64,000 nucleotides of DNA, taken from contig JALOMJ010000002.1 of the NCBI GenBank assembly GCA_025455485.1, positions 1 to 64,000 on the forward strand, written 5' to 3'. The DNA is from Bacteroidia bacterium (lineage in GTDB: Bacteria > Bacteroidota > Bacteroidia > B-17B0 > Aurantibacillaceae). Position numbers and translations under genes: made by a program. Every line of letters starts with the position of its first letter. The first letter of the stretch is position 1. Under the pieces are notes generated by a model, which ran no database searches, had not been told where the DNA came from, and saw only the letters and a list, made by a program, of their open reading frames with translations. Below are positions 31,882 through 40,231 of this stretch, piece after piece.

Positions 31882-33117
31882 TTAAGGCGTTAGTGAAGCC
31901 CTGTCTGATTGCTTTTTTACCTGTGAAAGGAAGAGTAGGAGTGTGCCCATGCTGAGCAGCAAAGCCACAATAAACAAGGTTTCGTTTACATGGGGTACAA
32001 TAAAATAACTGAAGGACGCTATGCCTTGTACTGCCAATACCACTTCATTGAAAAACACCCCCGATAAAAAAAACACAAAACCCAGAGCGCTCAGTACGTT
32101 TCTGTGCAGTAAATTTTGAACATAACTATACACTAAAAGGAAAACAGTAATTATTGCTAAAAGTACAAGATGCAGATAGGCAATAACAATAGGTCGAAAT
32201 CCAAAAGCCAATTTTGCTATGATGGGAATGGTAGAACCAAGCTGCAAAAAGAGTTTTATGGTAAACGCCAGAATTACAAAAAGAAACACATAAAGACTTA
32301 ATTTATCGGGTGCCGATACCTTTACTTTCACTTGTTTTAGATAGCCAAGCACTTTTAGCCATCCAAAAAGTTGCACAATTGCAGCAACAATTACAATAAG
32401 GTATAACCAAAGAGGGATGTTGGCCCATAAAACGGAAAGAAAATACGCCGGTATAGCGGAGATAAAAAATAAAGTAAACATGTTCTTGCTGTAAGGGAAT
32501 TGCGGGTACCTGTCTTTAAGTGCATTTAGGGCTAAGCCAAAGCAAGAAAAAAGAAAAAAACCATTGTATTGAAAATGAAGGTAGAAATATACTGCAGCCA
32601 GGTACCAATTCTCGTTAAAATTTCGAGAAGCCATAATGTATGCGAGATAAAGTGTGCCGGCCGACGAAATAATATTAAACCATAGGGACGCTCTGAACCA
32701 GTTATTATCGCATTTATTTTCATCCGTTTTGCGTAAATCTTTAAGAAAATAATAAGCAAAAAAACAGGCCACAACAATCGTACAGGATGAAAGCAGAATA
32801 GAGCTTAAGGAATAGCCGTAAATGAAAAAAGAAACCAGCATGCCATAAGAGCAAATGAGGTTAATAGTTAATAGTCGTTCATAGGGTTTTAAAACCAGGG
32901 CATCTGTCTTTCTGGTAAGATAATGAATCAATAAAGTGTAAATGGTGTGACTTATCCATCCTGCAAAGGCAAAATGAGAGTGCGCATATTGAATGTATTT
33001 TTGATTGAAATGCGGGAATTCAAAGCCTATCTTATAGCGCATCAGTGAACCCAATAGAGCCACCAAAAACAGGTTAAACAGGGAAATACCTAACCAAAAT
33101 CGGGGTTTAAATGCCAT
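31882..33117 (-). CDS. Polytopic His-rich membrane protein, remotely haem-copper-oxidase-like
   Basis: 411 residues with about twelve transmembrane helices and no extramembrane domain. Histidines sit in membrane-like contexts reminiscent of haem-copper oxidase subunit I or NnrS: AHSHFAFAGWISH (His46, His48, His57), YFYLHFQYNGFF, AYLHLVLLA and VPHVNETLF. No CuB-type HH pair is seen, so oxidase activity is not supported. It is divergent from the cbb3 operon and shares its regulatory region. It may bind haem or act in NO/oxygen response; function unknown. Confidence 0.6.
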   Translation of the reverse strand: MAFKPRFWLGISLFNLFLVALLGSLMRYKIGFEFPHFNQKYIQYAHSHFAFAGWISHTIYTLLIHYLTRKTDALVLKPYERLLTINLICSYGMLVSFFIYGYSLSSILLSSCTIVVACFFAYYFLKDLRKTDENKCDNNWFRASLWFNIISSAGTLYLAYIMASRNFNENWYLAAVYFYLHFQYNGFFLFSCFGLALNALKDRYPQFPYSKNMFTLFFISAIPAYFLSVLWANIPLWLYLIVIVAAIVQLFGWLKVLGYLKQVKVKVSAPDKLSLYVFLFVILAFTIKLFLQLGSTIPIIAKLAFGFRPIVIAYLHLVLLAIITVFLLVYSYVQNLLHRNVLSALGFVFFLSGVFFNEVVLAVQGIASFSYFIVPHVNETLFIVALLLSMGTLLLFLSQVKKQSDRASLTP

Positions 33118-33312
33118 AAAAATATATTTTGTTGAATTAATCTAAACCAAGTACAGCAAATTTTAAGTAAACTGTCCTGAATACCAAATTCGGTTTTTTG
33201 AACATTTTTTTTACTTTTAAACAGATTCCAGCTGCTTAAAATAACCTCTGTTTTTTAATTAAAATGCTCAACAAACTTAAGCCGAAATTCGCTGTCATTT
33301 GTATTATTGAAG

Positions 33313-33326
33313 ATGATAAATGTCAT
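33313..33326. promoter_or_regulatory. Crp/Fnr-type palindrome upstream of HMA/cco genes
   Basis: ATGATaaatGTCAT. Its centre lies about 61 bases upstream of the start predicted from the TATCTTTG box, a standard class I activation distance. Confidence 0.7.
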
Positions 33327-33369
33327 TTAAATCAATCAATGTAATGCACAACATACAAACTCCGTAGGT

Positions 33370-33377
33370 TATCTTTG
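33370..33377 (+). promoter_or_regulatory. -7 box of the HMA-cco unit
   Basis: TATCTTTG matches TAnnTTTG, 31 bases before the TTG start of the HMA gene. Confidence 0.5.
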
Positions 33378-33408
33378 CAGCATATGAATACAAATTAAGT
33401 CTATCACA

Positions 33409-33702
33409 TTGGAAACACTAAAACTACAAGTCGATAACCTTAAGTGCGGTGGGTGTGCGAACACCATTAAAAATGGCTTGCGCCAATTAGAGGGCATAAA
33501 AGAGGTGCTGGTAAACCCAGAGGAGCAGTGGGTAGAAATTACGAGTGAGCGTGCCATTGACCAGGAGGCCGTTTTAAATAAACTAAGGGCCATGGGATAT
33601 CCTAAAACCGGAACAACAGAAGGTTTAGAAAAGCTCGGACGCCATCTTCAGTCTTATGTAAGTTGTGCAATCGGCAGACTGGAAGGAGAGGATAAAAACT
33701 AA
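33409..33702 (+). CDS. Heavy-metal-associated (HMA) domain protein, copper chaperone-like
   Basis: 97 residues; the start must be TTG 33409 because the upstream ATG (33384) runs into a stop. A single HMA domain with the metal motif KCGGCANTI (CxxC, residues 13-16) and the ferredoxin-like pattern up to GYPKTG, then a 25-residue helical tail. Probably a cytoplasmic Cu(I) chaperone that could feed CcoI. First gene of the cbb3 region, with its own Crp/Fnr-type site. Confidence 0.85.
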   Translation: METLKLQVDNLKCGGCANTIKNGLRQLEGIKEVLVNPEEQWVEITSERAIDQEAVLNKLRAMGYPKTGTTEGLEKLGRHLQSYVSCAIGRLEGEDKN

Positions 33703-33706
33703 AGTT

Positions 33707-33720
33707 CTGACCTCTGTCAC
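33707..33720. promoter_or_regulatory. Crp/Fnr-type palindrome 1 upstream of ccoS
   Basis: CTGACctctGTCAC, TGA-N6-TCA. First member of a tandem pair, centre 33713.5. Confidence 0.62.
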
Positions 33721-33728
33721 ACAGGCAA

Positions 33729-33742
33729 ATGATTTTAATCAT
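33729..33742. promoter_or_regulatory. Crp/Fnr-type palindrome 2 upstream of ccoS
   Basis: ATGATtttaATCAT, a perfect palindrome of FNR type. Its centre is exactly 22 bases (two helical turns) from that of the previous site. Confidence 0.72.
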
Positions 33743-33779
33743 AATTTAGTATAAATTGCACCATTACTTTTACCACCCG

Positions 33780-33971
33780 ATGAGCGTAATGTTTATTTTA
33801 ATTTCAGCCAGCCTTATTATAGCCCTCGGTTTTCTGGCCGCATTTATCTGGTCGGTGCGTTCCGGCCAATACGAAGATGATTATACGCCATCGGTGCGCA
33901 TGCTTTTTGAGGATGCAAAACCCACAACAACTAATCAGGAACCTCAATCAAAAGAAATAAAAAACACCTAA
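33780..33971 (+). CDS. ccoS: cbb3 oxidase assembly protein CcoS
   Basis: 63 residues from ATG 33780 (MSVMFILISASLIIALGFLAAFIWSV); the track's TTG 33756 is unlikely. One transmembrane helix followed by SGQYEDDYTPSVRMLFED, the family's conserved (S/G)GQ(Y/F)DD segment. Needed for cofactor insertion into cbb3 oxidase. Ten bases before ccoNO, after two tandem Crp/Fnr-type sites. Confidence 0.93.
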   Translation: MSVMFILISASLIIALGFLAAFIWSVRSGQYEDDYTPSVRMLFEDAKPTTTNQEPQSKEIKNT

Positions 33972-33981
33972 ACCCCGTCTT

Positions 33982-36111
33982 ATGGAATTACAAAAATTCA
34001 GCTACGACAACAAAATTGTTAAACAGTTCGCTTACGCCACCATGCTTTGGGGGCTGGTAGGCATGCTGGTTGGATTAACTGCAGCTTTGCAATTGTTTAT
34101 CCCGGCATTAAATTTTGATTTGCCTTATACCACATACGGCCGTTTAAGGCCCATTCACACCAATGCAGTGATTTTTGCTTTTGTGGGTAATGGAATTTTT
34201 ATGGGAGTGTATTATTCTCTTCAGCGATTGGTAAAAGCCCGAATGTTTAGTGATTTTTTAAGTGCCATACACTTTTGGGGTTGGCAGTTAATCATTGTTT
34301 TAGCCGCCGTGAGTTTGGCATTAGGCTATACCACCGGTAAAGAATATGCCGAATTGGAGTGGCCTATTGACATTCTGATCACACTAATCTGGGTAGTGTT
34401 TGGTTGGAACATGTTTGGTACTATTTTACGTCGCCGCGAACGCCATTTATACGTGGCCATTTGGTTTTATATTGCAACGTTCATTACTGTGGCCATGCTA
34501 CACATTGTAAACTCCATTGAAATTCCGGTTTCACTTACAAAATCGTATTCCTGGTACGCCGGCGTGCAAGATGCTTTGGTGCAATGGTGGTACGGGCATA
34601 ATGCTGTGGCCTTCTTCCTTACAACGCCTTATCTGGGCTTGATGTACTATTTTATTCCAAAAGCCGCTAACCGCCCTGTGTATTCTTACCGATTATCAAT
34701 CATTCACTTTTGGGCACTGATTTTTTTATACATCTGGGCCGGTCCGCATCATTTGCTTTACACCGCTGTTCCCGATTGGGCGCAATCACTGGGCGTGGTA
34801 TTTTCAGTAATGCTCATCGCGCCGTCCTGGGGCGGCATGATTAATGGTTTACTTACCCTACGCGGCGTGTGGGACAAAGTGAGAGAAGACATCGTGTTAA
34901 AGTTTATGGTGGTAGCCGTAACCGCTTACGGTATGGCCACTTTTGAAGGACCAATGCTTTCATTAAAGAATGTAAATGCCATTGCTCACTTTACCGATTG
35001 GATTGTGGCGCATGTGCACGTTGGTGCATTGGGCTGGAACGGTTTTCTCACCTTCGGCATTTTGTATTACCTCATTCCTAAAATGTTCAATACACGTTTG
35101 TATTCAAACAAACTGGCCAACATGCATTTTTGGATTGGTACTTTGGGTATTTTATTGTACGCAGTGCCAATGTATTGGGCTGGCTTTATGCAAAGTTCCA
35201 TGTGGAAGGATTTTACACCCGAAGGCCAGTTAAAATGGCAGTTTTTGGATACAGTAACGAAAATGATTCCATTTTATGCAGCCCGTGCAGTGGGCGGAAC
35301 CTTGTACCTCACCGGGGTAATTATCATGACCTACAACCTCATTAAAACGGTAAAAATGGGACAATTTACCGCCAACGAACAAACAGAAGCCATGGCTTTA
35401 AGCGGCGAATACCACGCCCATGCCAAAGATCACTGGCACCGTTGGATTGAGCGTAAGCCTATACAATTTATGATTGCCAGTTTGGTAGTAGTGGCCATAG
35501 GAGGAATTATTGAGTTCGTTCCTGCGTTTCTGGTTAAATCCAATATCCCTACCATCTCTAGCGTGAAACCTTATACCCCGCTTGAACTGGAAGGAAGAGA
35601 CATTTATGTTAGAGAAGGTTGTTATACCTGCCACTCTCAAATGATTCGTCCATTCAGAAGCGAAACCGCCCGCTATGGAGAATATTCAAAAGCAGGGGAA
35701 TTTGTTTATGATCACCCATTCCAGTGGGGCTCTAAACGCACGGGTCCGGATCTGGCGAGGGAAGGCGGCAAGTATCCAGACAGCTGGCACTACAACCACA
35801 TGCTGGAGCCAAACTCTATGTCGCCGGGCTCAATTATGCCTACCTACAGTTGGTTACTTGACGATGATTTTGATGCGGCAGGCATTGCAGCTAAAATTAG
35901 GGCCATGCAAACATTGGGCGTTCCTTATCCTGAAGGGTATGATAAAATTGCCGAGGCCGACATGATGAAACAGGCGGAGATGATAGCGGTCGGATTAAAA
36001 AAGGATGGTATTGAAACGGAACCACAAAAAGAGATTGTGGCCATGATTGCCTACCTGCAACGACTGGGAAAAGACATTAAAAATTCAGAAAAAGCACAAT
36101 TAACCAAATAA
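33982..36111 (+). CDS. ccoNO: Fused cbb3 cytochrome oxidase subunits I and II (CcoN-CcoO)
   Basis: 709 residues. Residues 1-470 are CcoN, the catalytic haem-copper subunit, with RPIHTNAVIFAF (low-spin haem His), QWWYGHNAVAFF (CuB His plus the cross-linked Tyr region), AGPHHLLY (CuB His pair) and VAHVHVGALGWNG (haem ligands). After a linker helix, residues about 510-709 are CcoO with one haem c site, GCYTCHSQ, and the axial Met in SIMPTYSW. The N-O fusion is common in Bacteroidota. It is a high-affinity terminal oxidase for low oxygen. Confidence 0.96.
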   Translation: MELQKFSYDNKIVKQFAYATMLWGLVGMLVGLTAALQLFIPALNFDLPYTTYGRLRPIHTNAVIFAFVGNGIFMGVYYSLQRLVKARMFSDFLSAIHFWGWQLIIVLAAVSLALGYTTGKEYAELEWPIDILITLIWVVFGWNMFGTILRRRERHLYVAIWFYIATFITVAMLHIVNSIEIPVSLTKSYSWYAGVQDALVQWWYGHNAVAFFLTTPYLGLMYYFIPKAANRPVYSYRLSIIHFWALIFLYIWAGPHHLLYTAVPDWAQSLGVVFSVMLIAPSWGGMINGLLTLRGVWDKVREDIVLKFMVVAVTAYGMATFEGPMLSLKNVNAIAHFTDWIVAHVHVGALGWNGFLTFGILYYLIPKMFNTRLYSNKLANMHFWIGTLGILLYAVPMYWAGFMQSSMWKDFTPEGQLKWQFLDTVTKMIPFYAARAVGGTLYLTGVIIMTYNLIKTVKMGQFTANEQTEAMALSGEYHAHAKDHWHRWIERKPIQFMIASLVVVAIGGIIEFVPAFLVKSNIPTISSVKPYTPLELEGRDIYVREGCYTCHSQMIRPFRSETARYGEYSKAGEFVYDHPFQWGSKRTGPDLAREGGKYPDSWHYNHMLEPNSMSPGSIMPTYSWLLDDDFDAAGIAAKIRAMQTLGVPYPEGYDKIAEADMMKQAEMIAVGLKKDGIETEPQKEIVAMIAYLQRLGKDIKNSEKAQLTK

Positions 36112-36121
36112 AGCCAAACTC

Positions 36122-36301
36122 ATGAAATTCATCAACTACCTCCAATCGATATCGGGCGTGGGCATTTTCCCGCTGATTTCACTGCTTATGTTTTTTGTGT
36201 TTTTTGCTGCCGTAACCTGGTATGTGTTTAGAGTGGACAAAACTTACATTGAGCGCGCCAGTCGTATTCCAATGAATGAAGAGCCAACAACAGAAGTTTA
36301 A
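36122..36301 (+). CDS. ccoQ: CcoQ/FixQ-like small cbb3 subunit
   Basis: 59-residue ORF missed by the track. It begins MKFINYLQSISGVGIFPLIS, has one transmembrane helix (LISLLMFFVFFAAVTWYVF) and an acidic C-terminal tail (MNEEPTTEV). Size, topology and position between ccoNO (10-base gap) and ccoP identify it as the CcoQ-type stabilising subunit. Confidence 0.85.
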   Translation: MKFINYLQSISGVGIFPLISLLMFFVFFAAVTWYVFRVDKTYIERASRIPMNEEPTTEV

Positions 36302-36337
36302 AAAAATAGTATTTATATCCATTTAAATTTAATTTTT

Positions 36338-37498
36338 ATGAAATACATGAGTAATACAAAATGGCTGCTTCTGATGATGGCGGCCCCTATGTTCGGATGG
36401 GCTCAGCAAAACAACAGTGCAGGAAGTACCTACTTCTCAAACGCATTGTTTAACACCTTACTGGTGGTAATCATCATGTTGTTAATATTAGTGGTTGTGC
36501 TCAGCAATTCAATCCGTAATATCATCCAAAGCGATTATTTCAAAGAACGCTTCAAAAAAATGAAAGAGATGAAATCAGGTAAAAATCTGACGCTGCTGTT
36601 TTTCATTTTGTTCGCTTCACAATTGAAGGCCCAAACCGCAGCTGCTGCAAATAATACAATCGGCGGAATAGATCAGTTTACATTCTACTTTCTTATCTCC
36701 ATTGTTTTGCTTGAAGTAATCGTAGTTATTTTGTTGTTCAACATTCTCAGAACATACACCATCAATGAACTGAGTGTGGTGATGGATCCTGAAGCTAAAG
36801 CAGCGCCCTCAAAGCCTGAACGTACAATTCTCGACGTATTTAATGCCTCCGTAGAACTAGAAAAAGAAGAAGAAATTATGCTCGACCATGATTATGATGG
36901 CATCAAGGAACTCGACAATAATTTGCCGCCGTGGTGGAAATACGGATTTTATCTTACCATATTGGTGTCTTTTGTTTACTTAATTCACTATCATATTTCA
37001 GGCACTGGCGATCTTCAAACGGTTGAATACAACAAAGAAATTGCAGCAGCTAAGCTGCAAGTGGAAGAATTCATGCGCACCTCTGCCAACAACGTGGATG
37101 AAACCACTGTTAAATACCTGGTGGAAGCTTCCGATTTAGAGGCCGGAAAACAAATTTTTATTGCAAATTGTGTAGCCTGTCATGGTAAATACGGCGAAGG
37201 AAATACTGTGGGACCAAACCTTACCGACAATTACTGGCTGCATGGTGGCGGAATTGCAGATATTTTTAAAACTGTAAAATATGGCTGGCCCGATAAAGGC
37301 ATGAAATCCTGGAAGGAAGATTTTTCACCGATACAAATTGCACAAGTATCCAGTTACATTAAATCGCTTGTGGGTTCCAATCCAGCAAACCCTAAAGCCG
37401 CACAGGGCGATTTGTACACTGAGGGCACAACACCAGCAATGCCTGCCGACAGCACGCAAATCAGTGCCTTGCCCGCCGACAGTTTACAAAAACAGTAG
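36338..37498 (+). CDS. ccoP: cbb3 oxidase subunit III (CcoP), monohaem, with doubled N-terminal module
   Basis: 386 residues. The core has PPWWKYGFYLTILVSFVYL, a transmembrane helix with the family's W-W motif (about 200), and a cytochrome c domain with CVACHGKYGEG (about 279-283). Only one CxxCH is present, whereas proteobacterial CcoP has two. The N-terminus is unusual: two successive signal-like segments, MFGWAQ (about 18-23) and FASQLKAQ (about 87-94), each followed by a hydrophobic helix. The start may be Met1 or Met4. The C-terminal 35 residues are Pro/Ala/Ser-rich. Confidence 0.92.
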   Translation: MKYMSNTKWLLLMMAAPMFGWAQQNNSAGSTYFSNALFNTLLVVIIMLLILVVVLSNSIRNIIQSDYFKERFKKMKEMKSGKNLTLLFFILFASQLKAQTAAAANNTIGGIDQFTFYFLISIVLLEVIVVILLFNILRTYTINELSVVMDPEAKAAPSKPERTILDVFNASVELEKEEEIMLDHDYDGIKELDNNLPPWWKYGFYLTILVSFVYLIHYHISGTGDLQTVEYNKEIAAAKLQVEEFMRTSANNVDETTVKYLVEASDLEAGKQIFIANCVACHGKYGEGNTVGPNLTDNYWLHGGGIADIFKTVKYGWPDKGMKSWKEDFSPIQIAQVSSYIKSLVGSNPANPKAAQGDLYTEGTTPAMPADSTQISALPADSLQKQ

Positions 37499-37510
37499 AA
37501 GTTAAAATAA

Positions 37511-38923
37511 ATGGAACCGGAAGAACAACAAGAAAGTTTTCGTGATAGTATCGCTACAATTGATAAGTCAGGAAAACGGGCCTGGATTTACCCGAAAAAA
37601 CCCTCCGGAAAGCTTTTCAATCTAAGAGCTTACCTTAGTTACGTTTACCTTCTTGTCTTTTTTGGATTACCCTTTATAAAAGTACATGGCGAACCACTTT
37701 TTCTCATGAACGTAATGGAGAAAAAGTTCATTTTGTTTGGCATGATTTTTTGGCCGCAGGATTTTTTCATCTTCGGTTTGGGCATGCTCATTTTTATCAT
37801 TTTTATCGCGCTGTTTACTGTAGTCTTTGGTCGTGTTTTCTGCGGTTGGGCCTGTCCGCAAACCATTTTCATGGAAATGCTTTTTCGCAGAATTGAATAT
37901 TGGATTGAGGGGGATTATAAACACCAACAAGCCTTAAAAAAGGCCCCTTTGAACGCTGAAAAAATAAGAAAGCGAACGCTGAAGTACACATTGTTTTTTA
38001 TTCTTTCCTTTATCATCGCAAATGTGTTTTTAAGTTACCTCATCAGCATGGATGAAGTGCTTAAGCTAGTTAAAGAACCAATTGCTCAGCACAAAGGTGG
38101 CTTTATTTCCATGCTTATTTTTACCGCCGTATTCTTTTTTATATATTCCTACATGCGTGAGCAGATTTGTCTGATTGTTTGTCCATACGGCCGCATGCAA
38201 GGTGTGCTGTTGGATAAAAACTCTATTGTGGTGGCCTATGACTATGAAAGGGGAGAACCCAGACACAAGTTTAAAAAGAACGAAGAAAGAGGCAAAGGAG
38301 ATTGTATCGATTGTGGTTTGTGTGTCAAGGTTTGTCCTACAGGCATCGACATACGCCATGGAACACAATTGGAGTGTGTGAATTGTACAGCTTGCATTGA
38401 TGAGTGCGATCACATGATGGAAAGTGTAGGCCTTCCGCCAAAACTTATCCGTTACGATTCTGAAAATGGCATCAAAAATAAAACCAAACTTAAACTTACT
38501 ACCCGCATGCTTGCCTATTCCGGCGTGTTGCTGGTGTTAATGGGCATTGAAGGATTTTTACTGGCCACACGAACTGATTACGATGCCACCGTACTGCGAG
38601 CAAAAGGTATGTTGTACCAGGAACAGGGCCTTGATAGTATCAGCAATTTGTACACCATAAAGTTGGTGAATAAAACCAGAGATAGTTTGCCAGTGCAACT
38701 GCGTGTTGAAAATTTTAATGCGGCCATACGCATAGTTGGCAAACCTATTCTAGTAAAAAGCGAAGGCGTGTCTGAAGGCACATTTTTTGTGGTGATGAAC
38801 AAAAATGAATTACACGAAAGAAAGGCCAAACTTAAGATTGGTGTTTATTCCAATGGCGAGAAAATTAAAACAGTTAAAACCAATTTTTTAAGTAATATTT
38901 CACGTCAATCCAAAAACAAATGA
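37511..38923 (+). CDS. ccoG: CcoG/FixG/RdxA ferredoxin-like cbb3 assembly protein
   Basis: 470 residues. Membrane helices are followed by CGWACPQTIFMEMLFRRIEYWIEGD and two [4Fe-4S] sites, CIDCGLCVKVCPTGIDIRHG and CVNCTACIDECD. The C-terminal Ig-like domain is present. CcoG is a Cu(II) reductase acting in cbb3 maturation. Its last codons overlap ccoH by 4 bases. Confidence 0.95.
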   Translation: MEPEEQQESFRDSIATIDKSGKRAWIYPKKPSGKLFNLRAYLSYVYLLVFFGLPFIKVHGEPLFLMNVMEKKFILFGMIFWPQDFFIFGLGMLIFIIFIALFTVVFGRVFCGWACPQTIFMEMLFRRIEYWIEGDYKHQQALKKAPLNAEKIRKRTLKYTLFFILSFIIANVFLSYLISMDEVLKLVKEPIAQHKGGFISMLIFTAVFFFIYSYMREQICLIVCPYGRMQGVLLDKNSIVVAYDYERGEPRHKFKKNEERGKGDCIDCGLCVKVCPTGIDIRHGTQLECVNCTACIDECDHMMESVGLPPKLIRYDSENGIKNKTKLKLTTRMLAYSGVLLVLMGIEGFLLATRTDYDATVLRAKGMLYQEQGLDSISNLYTIKLVNKTRDSLPVQLRVENFNAAIRIVGKPILVKSEGVSEGTFFVVMNKNELHERKAKLKIGVYSNGEKIKTVKTNFLSNISRQSKNK

Positions 38924-39354
38924 GTTGGGGAATTAAAATCACAATTTTGTACCTGAGTTTTGTGGTAATGATTGTTACCATGGTGGTATTAACCAGTCGA
39001 GAAAACATTGACCTTGAGTATAAGGACTATTATGCCAGAGAATTGGCCTATCAGGATAAAATTGATGCTATGGCGAATGAAAAGGCACTACCGCAAAGCA
39101 TTCAACACCAGGTTCAGGATAAAGCCTTGGTGCTTATTGCTCCAATGGATTTTATCCTCAATGGCATTAAAGGCGACTTGCATTTTTACCGTCCCTCGGA
39201 TGCCACCAAGGACCTAATATTGCCGATGGCGTTTGATGGAAAAGGGCAACAAATTATTAGTAGGACAGTGTTTAGTAAAGGCATGTATAAACTACGCATG
39301 TCATGGAATTTACATGAAAAGCAGTATTTTAAAGAGGTAGTTTTGAATCTGTAG
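38920..39354 (+). CDS. ccoH: FixH/CcoH-like cbb3 assembly protein
   Basis: 144 residues: one N-terminal transmembrane helix (ITILYLSFVVMIVTMVVL), then SRENIDLEYKDYYARELAYQDKIDA, the conserved FixH region, and a small beta-domain. Overlaps ccoG (ATGA) and is followed two bases later by the SafE-like gene. Confidence 0.9.
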   Translation: MSWGIKITILYLSFVVMIVTMVVLTSRENIDLEYKDYYARELAYQDKIDAMANEKALPQSIQHQVQDKALVLIAPMDFILNGIKGDLHFYRPSDATKDLILPMAFDGKGQQIISRTVFSKGMYKLRMSWNLHEKQYFKEVVLNL

Positions 39355-39356
39355 GT

Positions 39357-40124
39357 ATGGTAGAACTTTGGGCTGCAATTACGTTAGGGTTATTGGGTAG
39401 CTTTCATTGTCTGGGAATGTGTGGTCCCATAGCCTTGGCTTTGCCAATTCATCAGCAAAACTCCTTACAAAAATTCTTTTCTGTATTGCTCTACAATGTT
39501 GGACGGGCGCTTACTTATGGGGTGTTTGGTGTGTTCTTTGGTTTACTAGGTCAGGGTTTTTTTGTGGGAGGATTTCAGCAGGCACTTTCTGTCGGTATAG
39601 GTGCATTGATATTAATTTCAGTGCTTTACTCCATGCTTTTTTCAAAAGGTTTATTCAAAGTGAACACCATCAATGGATTTGTATTTAAGCTCAAATCAAA
39701 ATTTGCAGAGTTGTTTCGTTTAAAAAGTACGTCCGCCATCTTTTTAATAGGTTTACTCAATGGATTGCTGCCTTGTGGTTTGGTTTACATTGCCATTGCA
39801 GGAGCCACAGCAACCGGTAATTACCTCAATGGTGCATTGTTTATGTTTGCGTTTGGATTGGGTACCATCCCCATGATGCTCTCTGTGTCACTGTTTGGGC
39901 AATTTATACAATTAAAGTACCGAAATATCTTGCGCAAAGCTGTACCTGTTTTTGTTTCGGTAATGGCCATATTGATGATATTGCGGGGATTAAACTTAGG
40001 TATACCTTATGTTAGTCCAAAGATTGTTGAAAAGAAAAACATGCAAACAGAATGTCACAATCCCGGGTCAGAGCAAACGATGGAGTGTTGTGCAAAACCC
40101 ATAAAGCTTGAGAAAGTTAAGTAA
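39357..40124 (+). CDS. Sulfite exporter TauE/SafE-like membrane protein of the cco operon
   Basis: 255 residues with about six transmembrane helices; LLGSFHCLGMCGPIALAL and LLNGLLPCGLVYIAIAGA are the paired Cys motifs of the DsbD_2/SafE (CcoS-linked) family. The C-terminal tail has ECHNPGSEQTMECC, a possible metal site. Members in cco operons are thought to move copper or reductant across the membrane. Last gene of the cbb3 unit. Confidence 0.88.
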   Translation: MVELWAAITLGLLGSFHCLGMCGPIALALPIHQQNSLQKFFSVLLYNVGRALTYGVFGVFFGLLGQGFFVGGFQQALSVGIGALILISVLYSMLFSKGLFKVNTINGFVFKLKSKFAELFRLKSTSAIFLIGLLNGLLPCGLVYIAIAGATATGNYLNGALFMFAFGLGTIPMMLSVSLFGQFIQLKYRNILRKAVPVFVSVMAILMILRGLNLGIPYVSPKIVEKKNMQTECHNPGSEQTMECCAKPIKLEKVK

Positions 40125-40231
40125 AATTAAACCTTTGGAACTTAGCTGCAAAGCGTGTTCTAATCATATTTCGAATGGTATCACTTCTGTTAGTTATAAA
40201 CTTTACAACTTTCTAAACCTTTAAACCAAAG

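Larger units (their letters stand above)
33118..33408. other. Divergent regulatory region before the cbb3 genes
   Basis: 291 non-coding bases. It contains a Crp/Fnr-type palindrome (33313-33326) and a TATCTTTG -7 box (33370-33377) facing the HMA gene. The half nearest the minus-strand gene shows no palindrome that I could detect. Confidence 0.6.
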
